This document shows, one piece after another, positions 1-8,786 of a stretch of 64,000 nucleotides of DNA. Origin of the DNA: an uncultured Coriobacteriaceae bacterium (GTDB taxonomy: Bacteria > Actinomycetota > Coriobacteriia > Coriobacteriales > Eggerthellaceae); the NCBI GenBank assembly GCA_949294735.1, contig CASFII010000001.1, forward strand, positions 109,396 to 173,395. Direction: 5' to 3'. The position numbers were made by a program, and so were the translations under genes. Every line of letters starts with the position of its first letter. The stretch's first letter is position 1. The notes beneath the pieces were generated by a model. It searched no databases. It was not told where the DNA came from and saw only the letters and a list, made by a program, of their open reading frames with translations.

Positions 1-624
1 TTCTTGCGCAGTGTCTTCATCTTCAGTGTTAAATAAAATGTGAGAAGACTTCTTTGCGCCATCATAATTTTCCACTAAATCGTTTGCCTTGGTAACGAGC
101 TCTTCTTCGGAAGGCTCATCCGAAGTAGCAAAGGTTTGATAAAGCCCCTGAGAAAGCAGGGAATTTTCAATGTTGGTTCTATACTCATCTTCGCTCATGC
201 CGGCAGATTCCAGAGCACTTTGCCAAGCCTCATCAGTGTCGTAATAGCTCTTCATGGAGTCGATGTAGGAATTAACCTCATCTTCTTCGGCTGTAACACC
301 TTTTTCAGCAGCACCTTGACGAACTAATTCCTGATCAATGAAGGTGTCCAAAACTTCTTCGCGAACCTTTTCAGGTGTGTAGCCATTCTGCTCCATCCAC
401 TCAGCCCAGGTGCTTTCATCGGTAAGACCTAGTTGCGTGCGCACTGTTTCAACTGTTTCGGTAACTTGACCTTCGTAGATGTTGGTTCCGTTCACCGTGG
501 CAGCTACTGGCCCAGAAGTGGTAGAAGTACCAAGAGAAGAGCCTGAACAGGCGGTTAAACCCATGATACAAGCGGTGGTTAAGCTAGCAGCACAAACAAG
601 CTTCACAAAAGCGGAAGATTTCAT
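1..624 (-). CDS. PrsA/SurA-like foldase lipoprotein, C-terminus cut by window edge
   Basis: Reading the minus strand from the ATG at 624 gives 208 open codons that run off the window. A lysine-containing n-region and hydrophobic stretch end in a lipobox (LTAC, Cys at residue 26), so this is predicted to be a membrane-anchored lipoprotein. A Ser/Thr-rich linker follows, then a SurA-N-like helical domain (VNGTNIYEGQV, then ELVRQGAAEKGV). At about residues 193-200 the start of a parvulin rotamase domain (KKSSHILF) is visible. Such proteins help fold exported proteins outside the membrane and often carry peptidyl-prolyl isomerase activity. The rest of the rotamase domain lies outside the window, so catalytic competence cannot be judged. 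SurA_N-only proteins are an alternative, but SHILF favours parvulin. Confidence 0.85.
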   Translation of the reverse strand, partial: MKSSAFVKLVCAASLTTACIMGLTACSGSSLGTSTTSGPVAATVNGTNIYEGQVTETVETVRTQLGLTDESTWAEWMEQNGYTPEKVREEVLDTFIDQELVRQGAAEKGVTAEEDEVNSYIDSMKSYYDTDEAWQSALESAGMSEDEYRTNIENSLLSQGLYQTFATSDEPSEEELVTKANDLVENYDGAKKSSHILFNTEDEDTAQE

Positions 625-756
625 ACGACCCCTTTAATGTTAGATTCATTAAATTCTGTAAATACGCAAAAGAGAGCGACCGTATTTTCTCATACGAAGC
701 ACCGTGTAACCTGAGGCGCACAATATGCCCAAATCTGCTTCACAAATAGACTGCAA

Positions 757-783
757 AGCCCCTCTGTTCAACACAGAGGGGCT
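757..783 (-). terminator. Hairpin downstream of typA
   Basis: A perfect 11-bp stem (757-767 with 773-783) with a 5-nt loop lies between the typA stop and the foldase gene. On the minus strand it is followed by only three T residues, so it may be a weak rho-independent terminator. Confidence 0.6.
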
Positions 784-866
784 CTTCAATTACGGAAAAT
801 TTTGTCTTCCCGACAGCGAACTCTAGCAGCGTAAGCAAACTAAGCGTGTCCGCAGACGAAAAGTAA

Positions 867-2678
867 CTAGTTCTTTGCTGCCTTTTTACGTTCTACCGCA
901 GAAAGAATACGCTTACGCAAACGAATACTTTTTGGCGTGATTTCTACTAGCTCGTCATCTTCGATGTATTCCAAAGCCTCTTCGAGCGTAAAGGTAATAG
1001 GTGGCGTAAGCTGAATAGCTTTATCTGCCGTAGAAGAGCGCTGGTTACCCAGGTTCTTCGTACGAGCAACATTTACCACCATATCGCCTTCTTTGGCGCT
1101 TTCGCCTACAATCATGCCTTCATAACATTCGTCACCAGGGCTAATAAACAGCCTACCACGCTGTTGAAGGGTGTCTAAAGCATAGGCAACGGCTTTTTCG
1201 GTGGTCATAGCAATCATGGAGCCATTTTTACGTCCGCCCATTTCACCCGAGAAGGGGCCATATTCGCGGAAGCGGTGGAACAGTACAGCTTCACCATGCG
1301 TAGCGTTCAGGATACGCGTCTTTAGACCCATAGTTCCACGGGTTGGAATACTGAATGTGAGATGCGTGACATTGTCGTCAGAGGCCATGCTTTCCATGAT
1401 GCCGCCAGCATTGCCCATTACCTCAATAGCTTTACCAGAGTATTCATTCGGAACATCTACCGTAGCTTCTTCGATTGGCTCAAGTTTGCTACCGTCTTCA
1501 GCCTTTTTATAAACAACCTGCGGACGCCCCACCTGGAACTCAAAGCCTTCACGACGCATGGTCTCCATCAGAACCGAAAGATGCAAAACGCCGCGTCCCG
1601 CAACTTCAATACCACTTTTATCTTCACGCTCGTTTATGCGCATGGAAATATTGCTTTCCTTTTCGCGCATTATGCGTTCCTTTAGTTGACGACCGCCAAC
1701 AATGTCACCCTCGCGACCAACAAGTGGGCTGGTAGAAGCTTCAAACACTACCGACATCGTAGGTTCTTCTACGGCAATAGGTTGCATCTGGACAGGGTTT
1801 TCTCTGTCCGTTATAACATCACCGATGTCCGCCCCTTCAATGCCAATAACTGCCACAATATCACCAGCATGCGCTTCAGGAACTTCTGCTTTACCCAAGT
1901 TTTCAAAGGTGTAGACCTTGCGAATCTGTGCATTGTATTCAGTGCCGTCAGGACGCACTACCAAAACCTGTTCCTTTTCATGGAGCGTACCGCTGGACAG
2001 ACGACCAACACCAATACGCCCTTCATAACTGCTGTGATCAACGGTGCACACCTGCAATGCAACTGGACCATCAATATCAACATCAGGTGCAGGAATTTCT
2101 TCCAAGATAGTATCTAGCAAGGGAACCATGTTCATATTGCCATCTTCTGGCTCAAAGCGCGCATAGCCATTAACCGCTGAGGCGTAAATGATAGGAAAAT
2201 CAAGCTGTTCGTCGCTAGCGCCCAATTCCACCATGAGGTCAAACACCTTATTAACCGCTTCTTCAGGGTTTGCGTTTGGGCGGTCAATCTTGTTCACGAC
2301 TACCACAATGCGCAAATTAGCCGCCAACGCATGGGAAAGAACAAAGCGTGTTTGCGGTTTAGGGCCTTCATAAGCATCCACAATCAACAGGGCGCCGTCT
2401 GCCATGTTTAAGACGCGTTCCACTTCCCCGCCGAAATCCGCATGACCAGGAGTGTCTATGACGTTAATCTTCACTCCTTTATAGGTGATGGAAATATTCT
2501 TCGAAAGAATAGTGATGCCACGTTCACGTTCCTGGTCATTACTGTCCAAAACGCGTTCTTCTACCTGCTGATTCTCACGAAACACACCAGCGGTATACAA
2601 AAGACGGTCAACCAGCGTAGTTTTACCATGGTCAACGTGTGCGATGATGGCTACATTACGTAAATTCTCTTGCTTCAT
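867..2678 (-). CDS. typA: Translational GTPase TypA/BipA
   Basis: This 603-residue protein has the normal full length for TypA/BipA, a ribosome-associated GTPase of the EF-G family involved in stress, low-temperature growth and ribosome assembly. The G1 motif AHVDHGKTT is at residues 13-21. RGITI (switch I), DTPGH (G3) and NKID (G4) follow in order. After the GTPase domain come the EF-Tu-like domain II, EF-G-like domains III and V, and the basic C-terminal BipA domain. A strong purine-rich ribosome binding site (AAGGACAAGGA) precedes the ATG at 2678. It is transcribed on its own or with the upstream J-protein gene, 69 bp away. Family assignment is secure. Confidence 0.97.
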   Translation of the reverse strand: MKQENLRNVAIIAHVDHGKTTLVDRLLYTAGVFRENQQVEERVLDSNDQERERGITILSKNISITYKGVKINVIDTPGHADFGGEVERVLNMADGALLIVDAYEGPKPQTRFVLSHALAANLRIVVVVNKIDRPNANPEEAVNKVFDLMVELGASDEQLDFPIIYASAVNGYARFEPEDGNMNMVPLLDTILEEIPAPDVDIDGPVALQVCTVDHSSYEGRIGVGRLSSGTLHEKEQVLVVRPDGTEYNAQIRKVYTFENLGKAEVPEAHAGDIVAVIGIEGADIGDVITDRENPVQMQPIAVEEPTMSVVFEASTSPLVGREGDIVGGRQLKERIMREKESNISMRINEREDKSGIEVAGRGVLHLSVLMETMRREGFEFQVGRPQVVYKKAEDGSKLEPIEEATVDVPNEYSGKAIEVMGNAGGIMESMASDDNVTHLTFSIPTRGTMGLKTRILNATHGEAVLFHRFREYGPFSGEMGGRKNGSMIAMTTEKAVAYALDTLQQRGRLFISPGDECYEGMIVGESAKEGDMVVNVARTKNLGNQRSSTADKAIQLTPPITFTLEEALEYIEDDELVEITPKSIRLRKRILSAVERKKAAKN

Positions 2679-2747
2679 TCCTTGTCCTTGTATCTTTCTT
2701 TTATCTTTTCAGTATTAACTGCACAATAACTCGTATGTCTTTAGAAA

Positions 2748-3314
2748 CTACGCTTCCTCTTCTTCAAGCTTGCGAAGAAGCTGCTTTTTTTGCTTTTGAA
2801 GAGCCTTTAAGTGTTCTTCAATGGTGGAAAGCGATCGCTGTGCTGAAACAATTTGGATGATACCCCAAACCGCAGCAGTTCCAGCCAAAGCTGCCACTAC
2901 GCCAAATAACCCAAAAGGCCGTCTTCCACAAATAAGAGCAATAATTCCTCCAACAACAGCAAAGGCAATGCCGTTGCGGCGTTCGTCTAGAAGTATGTCG
3001 CGCTGGGCAATCAACTGCGTCCGAGCGGCCGCAATGCCGGCCAAGCGACCTTCAATTTCGCTCGCAGTTCGTCGGGAAGATGTTTTTGCCGAAGCCCCTG
3101 TACGACCAGCCTTAGAGCCCTTACCTTCCGTAAGGTATTCATAGGCTTCCTGAAGACGCTTGAACTGTTCGGTCGCTCTGTCTTGAAGCTTCTTGTTTCC
3201 TGCAAACCTATCTGGATGCAGAATCTGCACTGTTTCCCGATAGGCTGTTTTGATGTCGGCCGCTGTAGCGTCTTCCCCTAATCCTAAGATATGTAAGGCT
3301 TCGTTTCGGTTCAT
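2748..3314 (-). CDS. Membrane-anchored J-domain protein
   Basis: The 188-residue product begins with a J-domain (residues 1-65) containing the HPD motif at 33-35, which is needed to stimulate the ATPase of DnaK. A basic Ser/Lys-rich linker follows, and then two hydrophobic segments (about residues 118-130 and 135-155) that look like a transmembrane hairpin. The C-terminus is a charged, probably coiled-coil stretch ending in EEEEA. It lacks the Gly/Phe-rich and zinc-finger regions of true DnaJ. It is therefore likely a specialised J-protein that recruits DnaK to the membrane. The client is unknown. Confidence 0.85.
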   Translation of the reverse strand: MNRNEALHILGLGEDATAADIKTAYRETVQILHPDRFAGNKKLQDRATEQFKRLQEAYEYLTEGKGSKAGRTGASAKTSSRRTASEIEGRLAGIAAARTQLIAQRDILLDERRNGIAFAVVGGIIALICGRRPFGLFGVVAALAGTAAVWGIIQIVSAQRSLSTIEEHLKALQKQKKQLLRKLEEEEA

Positions 3315-3476
3315 ACTTCCCTATCGACCGACTTGCAGAATTCTTCCAAAGCAGGTTCAAGCACAAACGCTCGAAGCCCACTTTTTACAACTTGGTAATG
3401 GTAGCATGCACGCGGTTTGGAAAAATGCACATTCCTAGAAGTTCACGTCATGACCACCTAAGAGAGCAAAAATAAG

Positions 3477-3510
3477 TCAGGCCTTACGGCATGCACACCA
3501 TAAGACCTGA
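3477..3510 (-). terminator. Rho-independent terminator after the 29-residue membrane ORF
   Basis: A 13-bp stem (3477-3489 with 3498-3510, two G-U pairs) has an 8-nt loop. On the minus strand it is followed by CTTATTTTT. It sits about 50 bp past the stop of the small ORF at 3561-3650, which supports that ORF as a transcription unit. Confidence 0.7.
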
Positions 3511-3560
3511 ATATTCTTGGATAAGCTACTTGGAGCGTAAAACTGAAAACAGTTTACTCG

Positions 3561-3650
3561 TTACTTGTTTGCATCCTTGCGCATAACAAGAACTAATACG
3601 ACAAGCAAAATAATTGCCAGACCGCCCCAAACAATAAGTTGCGAATCCAT
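3561..3650 (-). CDS. 29-residue single-span membrane protein
   Basis: An ATG at 3650 preceded by AAGGGGAACC (a good ribosome binding site) opens a 29-codon frame ending in TAA. The product has a short polar start (MDSQ), an uninterrupted hydrophobic stretch of about 18 residues (LIVWGGLAIILLVVLVLV) and a basic tail MRKDANK, giving a predicted cytoplasmic C-terminus. A terminator hairpin follows about 50 bp later. It is below normal ORF-calling length. No homologue is recognised; it could be a small regulatory or toxin-like membrane peptide. The ribosome binding site, the clean hydrophobic profile and the dedicated terminator are the support. Confidence 0.6.
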   Translation of the reverse strand: MDSQLIVWGGLAIILLVVLVLVMRKDANK

Positions 3651-3730
3651 GGTTCCCCTTCCAACAAAGCTTCATCCTTAGCTTTTAACCGAAGGTATCC
3701 TACTCCCACACGAAAGCTGCGTCAACCAAA

Positions 3731-3756
3731 AAGCCCCAAGATGAAACTTGGGGCTT
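3731..3756 (-). terminator. Rho-independent terminator of nagB
   Basis: A perfect 10-bp stem (3731-3740 with 3747-3756) with loop ATGAAA is followed on the minus strand by TTTGGTT. It is placed 68 bp after the nagB stop. Confidence 0.75.
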
Positions 3757-3823
3757 AGAAAAGTTCATTGATTATTGAGGTTCAAGCAGGAAAACGTTCC
3801 TTCTAAACCAAGTATTCAGCAAG

Positions 3824-4552
3824 CTACTTACAAAGTGAACCAGCTTCCGCATCAACAATGACCGTTACATCGGGATGGAACTGCAATACCGAAGCAGGAA
3901 CCTGGGGAGTGACTTCACCAAAGAAAGCATCGTGAACAATTTGAGCTTTACCAGCGCCGTTCGCAACTACCAAAATCTTTTTCGCATGCATAATGGTGCC
4001 AACACCCATGGTGTATGCCTCACGCGGAACTTCGTCAATAGAATCAAAGAGACGGCTGTTCGCCTGAATAGTGCTTTCGGTCAGCTTTACCAGATGGGTT
4101 TCTTTCGGGAAAACATCACAAGGTTCATTAAAGCCAATGTGCCCATTGTGACCCAAGCCTAAAAGCTGAACATCTACCCCACCAGCTTCATTAATAGCTT
4201 GCTCATACGCAGCACACGCTGCCTCAGCATCTGGGTTTGCTCCGTCTGGCACATGAGTGTTTTCTGGGTTGATGTTTACATGATCAAACAGATTGTCTTG
4301 CATGAAGTAGCGATAGCTTTGAGGATGTTTGGGATCAAGTCCACGATATTCGTCAAGGTTATATGAGGTTACCTGAGAAAAGTCCAGCTTTCCTTCTTCA
4401 TAATCCTTTACTAAATCTTGGTAAAGGCCAATTGGAGTTGTACCCGTTGCCAAACCCAAAACGCAATCTGGCTTTTCGTTCATTACCGAAGCAATAACGT
4501 CCGCAGCTAAACGGCTCATTTCTTCATAGTCTTTGGCAATAATGAACTTCAT
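3824..4552 (-). CDS. nagB: Glucosamine-6-phosphate deaminase
   Basis: The 242-residue product matches the usual length of NagB, which converts glucosamine 6-phosphate to fructose 6-phosphate and ammonia in amino-sugar catabolism. Visible family motifs are LGLATGTTPIGLY near residue 35 (sugar-phosphate loop), SYNLDEYRGL around 85, and GLGHNGHIGFNEP around 135 containing the catalytic His. The C-terminal lid is short, as in monomeric Gram-positive enzymes, so the allosteric GlcNAc-6-P site of the E. coli hexamer may be absent. It is monocistronic with its own terminator, and no nagA is adjacent. The ATG at 4552 follows a GAAAGGGCGG ribosome binding site. Confidence 0.96.
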   Translation of the reverse strand: MKFIIAKDYEEMSRLAADVIASVMNEKPDCVLGLATGTTPIGLYQDLVKDYEEGKLDFSQVTSYNLDEYRGLDPKHPQSYRYFMQDNLFDHVNINPENTHVPDGANPDAEAACAAYEQAINEAGGVDVQLLGLGHNGHIGFNEPCDVFPKETHLVKLTESTIQANSRLFDSIDEVPREAYTMGVGTIMHAKKILVVANGAGKAQIVHDAFFGEVTPQVPASVLQFHPDVTVIVDAEAGSLCK

Positions 4553-4690
4553 ACTTGATACCCGCCCTTTCTTTGTCGTCGAGAATATACCTAGGTGTCT
4601 ATATCCCCAACATACACCCCGTACGTATGCTTCAGAGAGTTACGAAAGAAAAAACACAACTACACTACGCACTCAATGTAAAACATACAT

Positions 4691-4715
4691 AAAACCGCCC
4701 CGAGGGGGCGGTTTT
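4691..4715 (-). terminator. Rho-independent terminator of adk
   Basis: An 11-bp stem (4691-4701 with 4705-4715) with a 3-nt loop and flanking A/T runs starts only 3 bp after the adk stop codon. The stem is GC-rich at the loop and carries U residues at its base. Confidence 0.85.
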
Positions 4716-4718
4716 GAA

Positions 4719-5342
4719 TTACAGATTTAACGCCTTTTTGACGTCAGCATACACCACATCTGGATCGCGATCACCGTCAATGGTAACCAGGAGTTCGCAG
4801 CCCCGATAGTAGTCAACAAGTGGAGCCGTAGATTTTTCGTATACATCTAAGCGAGTGCGAACCGTTTCTTCGTTGTCGTCGTCGCGCTGATACATTTCGC
4901 CACCGCAAGTGGGGCAAACTTCATCAGCAACCGAACCAATGTAGCCACAGCTACGGCATAAACGACGAGAGGTAAGACGCTTAACAATAACTTCGAAATC
5001 CACATCAATGAGCAGAGCTGCTTCCAGTGGACGTTCAATGTTGTTTAATTCTGCATCCAGAGCAACAGCCTGTGCGGTGGTGCGCGGAAAACCGTCAAGA
5101 ATGAAATTCTTGGCGTCAGGTTCCTGAAGGCGTTCTTTTACCAAACCAATAATGACGTCATCAGGTACCAATTCGCCAGCATCCATATAAGATTTAGCCT
5201 TTTGTCCCAAAGGCGTACCAGCAGCTACGGCAGCACGCAGCATGTCGCCCGTAGAAATATGAGCTGCGCCAAATTCCTGAACCAGACGAGCTGCCTGAGT
5301 ACCTTTACCTGCACCGGGAGCGCCTAAAAGTACAATATTCAC
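4719..5342 (-). CDS. adk: Adenylate kinase, zinc-binding type
   Basis: Adk interconverts ATP plus AMP with two ADP. The 207-residue product starts at a GTG (5342) that follows AAAGGAATCTTCTC, giving VNIVLLGAPGAGKGTQ; a longer upstream reading would add 22 residues foreign to the family. The P-loop GAPGAGKGTQ is at about residues 7-16. The LID domain contains a four-cysteine zinc site (CRSC near 128 and CPTC near 144), typical of Gram-positive enzymes. In most bacteria adk follows secY in the spc operon. Here it lies about 34 kb away from secY and is monocistronic with its own terminator. Confidence 0.97.
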   Translation of the reverse strand: MNIVLLGAPGAGKGTQAARLVQEFGAAHISTGDMLRAAVAAGTPLGQKAKSYMDAGELVPDDVIIGLVKERLQEPDAKNFILDGFPRTTAQAVALDAELNNIERPLEAALLIDVDFEVIVKRLTSRRLCRSCGYIGSVADEVCPTCGGEMYQRDDDNEETVRTRLDVYEKSTAPLVDYYRGCELLVTIDGDRDPDVVYADVKKALNL

Positions 5343-5529
5343 GAGAAGATTCCTTTCACTCCACGAAAAAACAATGTACCTATTGTACCAAAGCACGCCG
5401 CATAGCAAGTTCCTTTCAGGGCAACGCGCACCATCCGTCGCTAAACTGACACTTTTCAGGTATGATGAACTGGTTTACACAAGCAGATAAACTCCGCAAA
5501 TTGCTGCGGTTTTTGGAAAGCGAGCATCT

Positions 5530-6894
5530 ATGCAAATCACACCAGTTGAAGTTGCTGAAACCCTTGCTATGGTCGAACAGCAAAATCTGGACATCAGAAC
5601 TATTACCTTAGGACTTAATCTCAGGGGTTGTGTAAGCGATGATGTTCATGTTCTTGCCAACAAAGTGTATGACCGCATGACCACTGCTGCTGAAAAGCTT
5701 GTCCCCACTGCTGAACAACTTGAACGCGAATACGGTATCCCTATTGTAAACAAGCGTATTTCGGTAACTCCTATTGCGGAGCTCTGTGCAGCACTGACTA
5801 CCGAAGACGTGAGCCCCATTGCTGCTGCTATGGATAAGGCAGGCAAAGAAGTAGGGGTTGATTTTATTGGCGGCTTTTCTGCGTTAGTACACAAAGGTGC
5901 TACTGCCGCAGATCACAAGCTCATGAACTCAATTCCCGATGCTCTTGCAACCACTGACCGCGTGTGCTCTTCGGTTAATGTTGGTTCAACACGTGCGGGA
6001 ATCAACATGGATGCCGTTCTGAAAATGGCCCAGATAATTCGCAAAACCGCAGAAGCTACTGCCGACCGAGATTGTATTGGTGCGGGAAAGCTTGTTGTGT
6101 TCTGCAACGCGGTAGAAGACAATCCTTTCATGGCCGGTGCGTTCCATGGTTCTGGCGAAGCAGACGCGGTGGTAAACGTAGGAGTGTCGGGTCCTGGCGT
6201 TGTTCGCGCAGTGCTGGCTGCCATGCCTAAAGATGCCGACATTACGTCCATTGCTGAAGCCATCAAAGCTACCGCCTTTAAGATTACACGCGCCGGTGAA
6301 CTGATGGCGCGCGAAGCATCTACGCGTCTAGGCGTTTCTCAGGGCATCCTTGACCTTTCTCTTGCCCCTACTCCTGCCGAAGGGGATTCCGTAGCGGAAA
6401 TCCTTGAAGCCATTGGAGTTGGCACCTGTGGTGGTCCAGGAACAACTGCAGCCCTCGCCCTTCTTAACGATGCCGTTAAAAAAGGCGGTGTCATGGCCAG
6501 TAGTAGTGTAGGTGGCTTGTCTGGTGCCTTTATTCCTGTCTCGGAAGATGCTGGCATGATTCGCGCCGCAGAAGCTGGAGCCTTAAGCCTCGAAAAGCTA
6601 GAAGCCATGACCTGTGTCTGTTCTGTGGGCTTGGACATGATAGCTATCCCAGGTGACACCACCGTTGAAACAATTTGCGGCATTATTGCTGACGAATGCG
6701 CCATTGGCATGATTAACAATAAAACGACTGCGGTACGTATTATCCCTGCAATAGGTAAAAGCGTAGGTGACCGATTAGACTTCGGTGGTCTTTTAGGCTA
6801 TGCACCTGTGATGCCCGTTAACCAATATGCAGGCAAGGTATTTGCCCATCGCGGAGGTCGAATTCCTGCCCCACTTAATTCGTTAAAGAACTAA
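5530..6894 (+). CDS. UPF0210/DUF711 PFL-like protein
   Basis: The 454-residue product matches the conserved UPF0210 (DUF711) family, which is distantly related to pyruvate formate-lyase-like barrels and whose reaction is not established. Recognisable family segments include [10 protein letters not shown] near residue 25, [13 protein letters not shown] near 115, [17 protein letters not shown] near 150, and GGRIPAP at the C-terminus. The gene is usually preceded by a small ACT-domain protein (UPF0237), but the 187-bp upstream gap holds no such ORF. It diverges from adk and is followed by tlyA 56 bp downstream. Family confidence is high; the function is unknown. Confidence 0.9.
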   Translation: MQITPVEVAETLAMVEQQNLDIRTITLGLNLRGCVSDDVHVLANKVYDRMTTAAEKLVPTAEQLEREYGIPIVNKRISVTPIAELCAALTTEDVSPIAAAMDKAGKEVGVDFIGGFSALVHKGATAADHKLMNSIPDALATTDRVCSSVNVGSTRAGINMDAVLKMAQIIRKTAEATADRDCIGAGKLVVFCNAVEDNPFMAGAFHGSGEADAVVNVGVSGPGVVRAVLAAMPKDADITSIAEAIKATAFKITRAGELMAREASTRLGVSQGILDLSLAPTPAEGDSVAEILEAIGVGTCGGPGTTAALALLNDAVKKGGVMASSSVGGLSGAFIPVSEDAGMIRAAEAGALSLEKLEAMTCVCSVGLDMIAIPGDTTVETICGIIADECAIGMINNKTTAVRIIPAIGKSVGDRLDFGGLLGYAPVMPVNQYAGKVFAHRGGRIPAPLNSLKN

Positions 6895-6950
6895 CGAAAT
6901 GGCTCATAGGAAAACACCTCGTTTGCTTTTGATTGCGGAGCTTCGTGAGA

Positions 6951-7697
6951 ATGAAAAAAGTTCGTCTAGATACACTCCTTGTTGAAGAAGGATTAGCTGA
7001 AAGTGCTGACGAAGCTCTTCGCTTGGTTATTGCTCACAAGGTGAAAGTGGATAATGCATACGCCACCAGTGCAGCCATTAAGGTCTCGCCCGAAGCTGAC
7101 ATAGAAGTAAAAGGCCGCAAACGCTTCGTTTCGCGCGGTGGATTAAAGCTACAGGGAGCATTGGATGCCTTCGAACAAAAAGTAACGGGTTTGCGTTGTA
7201 TTGATATTGGTTCTTCCACGGGCGGTTTCACTGATTGCCTTTTGCAGGCAGGAGCGCAAAGCGTTGCCTGCGTCGACGTAAACTACGGGCAGCTTGCGTG
7301 GAAACTTCGACAAGATCCTCGTGTAAGCGTGTTCGAACGAACCAACATCAAGCACGCAAATCCTGTTGATTTAGGTGCGCCGTTTGATCTTTTGGTTGCT
7401 GACTTAAGCTTTATTGGACTTGCAGGCTTAGTTCCAACCTTTGCCCAACTCTGCAAGGTAGGAAGCATCTTTATTGGCCTTATCAAGCCTCAGTTTGAAG
7501 CAGGCGCCGAAGAAAGCGATCACGGAGTTATTCGCAACACGGCAGTTCACGAACGTGTAGTACACGAAGTCACCGAAGCACTCCAAACTGGTGGATTTAA
7601 GGTAACGGGCGTTGTGCAGTCGCCCATCAAGGGGCCAGAAGGCAATATAGAGTTTTTGGTTCGAGCTGTCTTTCGGGAGCCTAAGCAAACATTGTGA
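6951..7697 (+). CDS. tlyA: TlyA-family rRNA 2'-O-methyltransferase (hemolysin A-like)
   Basis: The 248-residue protein has an N-terminal S4 RNA-binding domain (residues 1-60, with RLDTLLVEEGLAES) and an FtsJ-like Rossmann methyltransferase domain. The SAM-binding motif DIGSSTGGFTDCLL starts near residue 85, and VADLSFIGL holds the motif IV Asp. TlyA enzymes 2'-O-methylate 16S and/or 23S rRNA and affect capreomycin sensitivity. The ATG at 6951 is preceded by GGAG at 6937-6940; an upstream in-frame TTG at 6933 is less likely. Its stop is separated by one base from the stop of the convergent asd gene. Confidence 0.92.
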   Translation: MKKVRLDTLLVEEGLAESADEALRLVIAHKVKVDNAYATSAAIKVSPEADIEVKGRKRFVSRGGLKLQGALDAFEQKVTGLRCIDIGSSTGGFTDCLLQAGAQSVACVDVNYGQLAWKLRQDPRVSVFERTNIKHANPVDLGAPFDLLVADLSFIGLAGLVPTFAQLCKVGSIFIGLIKPQFEAGAEESDHGVIRNTAVHERVVHEVTEALQTGGFKVTGVVQSPIKGPEGNIEFLVRAVFREPKQTL

Positions 7698-7698
7698 C

Positions 7699-8748
7699 CT
7701 ACGGAAGTAGGAGCTGCGCAATTTGAACTGTGTTAAGCGCTGCACCTTTTCGAATCTGGTCAGCAACAACCCATAAAGCTAAACCATGATCTACGCTGGC
7801 ATCCTTGCGTAGGCGGCCAACGTAGGTATCGTTCGTGCCAGCTAACAAGCCTGGCATGGGATAGATATTGTTTTCAATATCATCAAGAACCGTTACGCCA
7901 GGTGCAGCTTCAAGCGCTTTGCGCGCCTCCTCAACCGATACCTCGTCTTCAAATTCAACATTGATAGCTTCACCGTGGCAACGCAAAACAGGAACGCGCA
8001 CACAGGTGGCAGACACCCGAATATCTTCGTCGCCCATGATTTTTTTGGTTTCCACAACCATCTTCCACTCTTCTTTAGTGGAATCATCTTCTAAGAACTT
8101 ATCGATATGCGGAATGCAATTAAACGCAATGCGGTGTTGGAATGCTTCGACTTTGAGTTCTTCTTCAGGGGTACCAGCTAAAAAGTCGCGTGTCTGGTCA
8201 TAAAGCTCTGCCATAGCAGGGGCACCAGCACCCGACGCCGCCTGATACGTAGAAACCACAATGCGTTTAATGCGTGAAAGGTCATACAGAGGTTTCAGTG
8301 CTACCACCATCTGAATGGTGGAGCAGTTCGGATTGGCAATTACGCCCGAGTGCCACGAAATGTCTTGAGGATTTACCTCGGGAACCACTAGCGGCACGTC
8401 TTCTTCCATGCGAAATGCACTGGAATTATCAATCATAACCGCACCTGCATTAACCACCGCTTCACGCATTTCTTTCGAAGGTGCTGCACCGCAGCTAAAA
8501 AGCGCAATGTCTACTCCCTCAAAACTTTCGGGAGTCATTTCTTGAACAATTAATTCCCCAGCGGGAACTTCACCACAGCCTTCAAAGGGTAAGCGCTTCC
8601 CCGCTGACCGAGCAGATGCTAAAGCGCGCACTTCCTTTGCAGGAAAATCTAGATCATGTAAAACTTTCAGGAACTCTGCGCCAACCGCGCCCGTTGCACC
8701 AGCTACCGCTACCACTGGATGTTGAGGCATTTCTTTTGTCCAGGTCAT
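7699..8748 (-). CDS. asd: Aspartate-semialdehyde dehydrogenase
   Basis: The enzyme reduces aspartyl phosphate to aspartate semialdehyde, feeding lysine, threonine, methionine and diaminopimelate synthesis. The NADP-binding motif AGATGAVGAEF is near the N-terminus. The catalytic Cys lies in NPNCSTIQMV (about residue 130). FNCIPHIDKF and the substrate-binding RVPVLRCHGEAI follow. The ATG at 8748 after GAAAGGAAAACC gives 349 residues. An earlier ATG at 8787 overlaps the lysC stop as TAATG and has AAGGG upstream; it would add 13 residues that do not look like the family N-terminus. It forms the lysC-asd operon. Confidence 0.96.
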   Translation of the reverse strand: MTWTKEMPQHPVVAVAGATGAVGAEFLKVLHDLDFPAKEVRALASARSAGKRLPFEGCGEVPAGELIVQEMTPESFEGVDIALFSCGAAPSKEMREAVVNAGAVMIDNSSAFRMEEDVPLVVPEVNPQDISWHSGVIANPNCSTIQMVVALKPLYDLSRIKRIVVSTYQAASGAGAPAMAELYDQTRDFLAGTPEEELKVEAFQHRIAFNCIPHIDKFLEDDSTKEEWKMVVETKKIMGDEDIRVSATCVRVPVLRCHGEAINVEFEDEVSVEEARKALEAAPGVTVLDDIENNIYPMPGLLAGTNDTYVGRLRKDASVDHGLALWVVADQIRKGAALNTVQIAQLLLP

Positions 8749-8786
8749 GGTTTTCCTTTCAAGTTTTATAGGTAAGTTTCTTAGCA

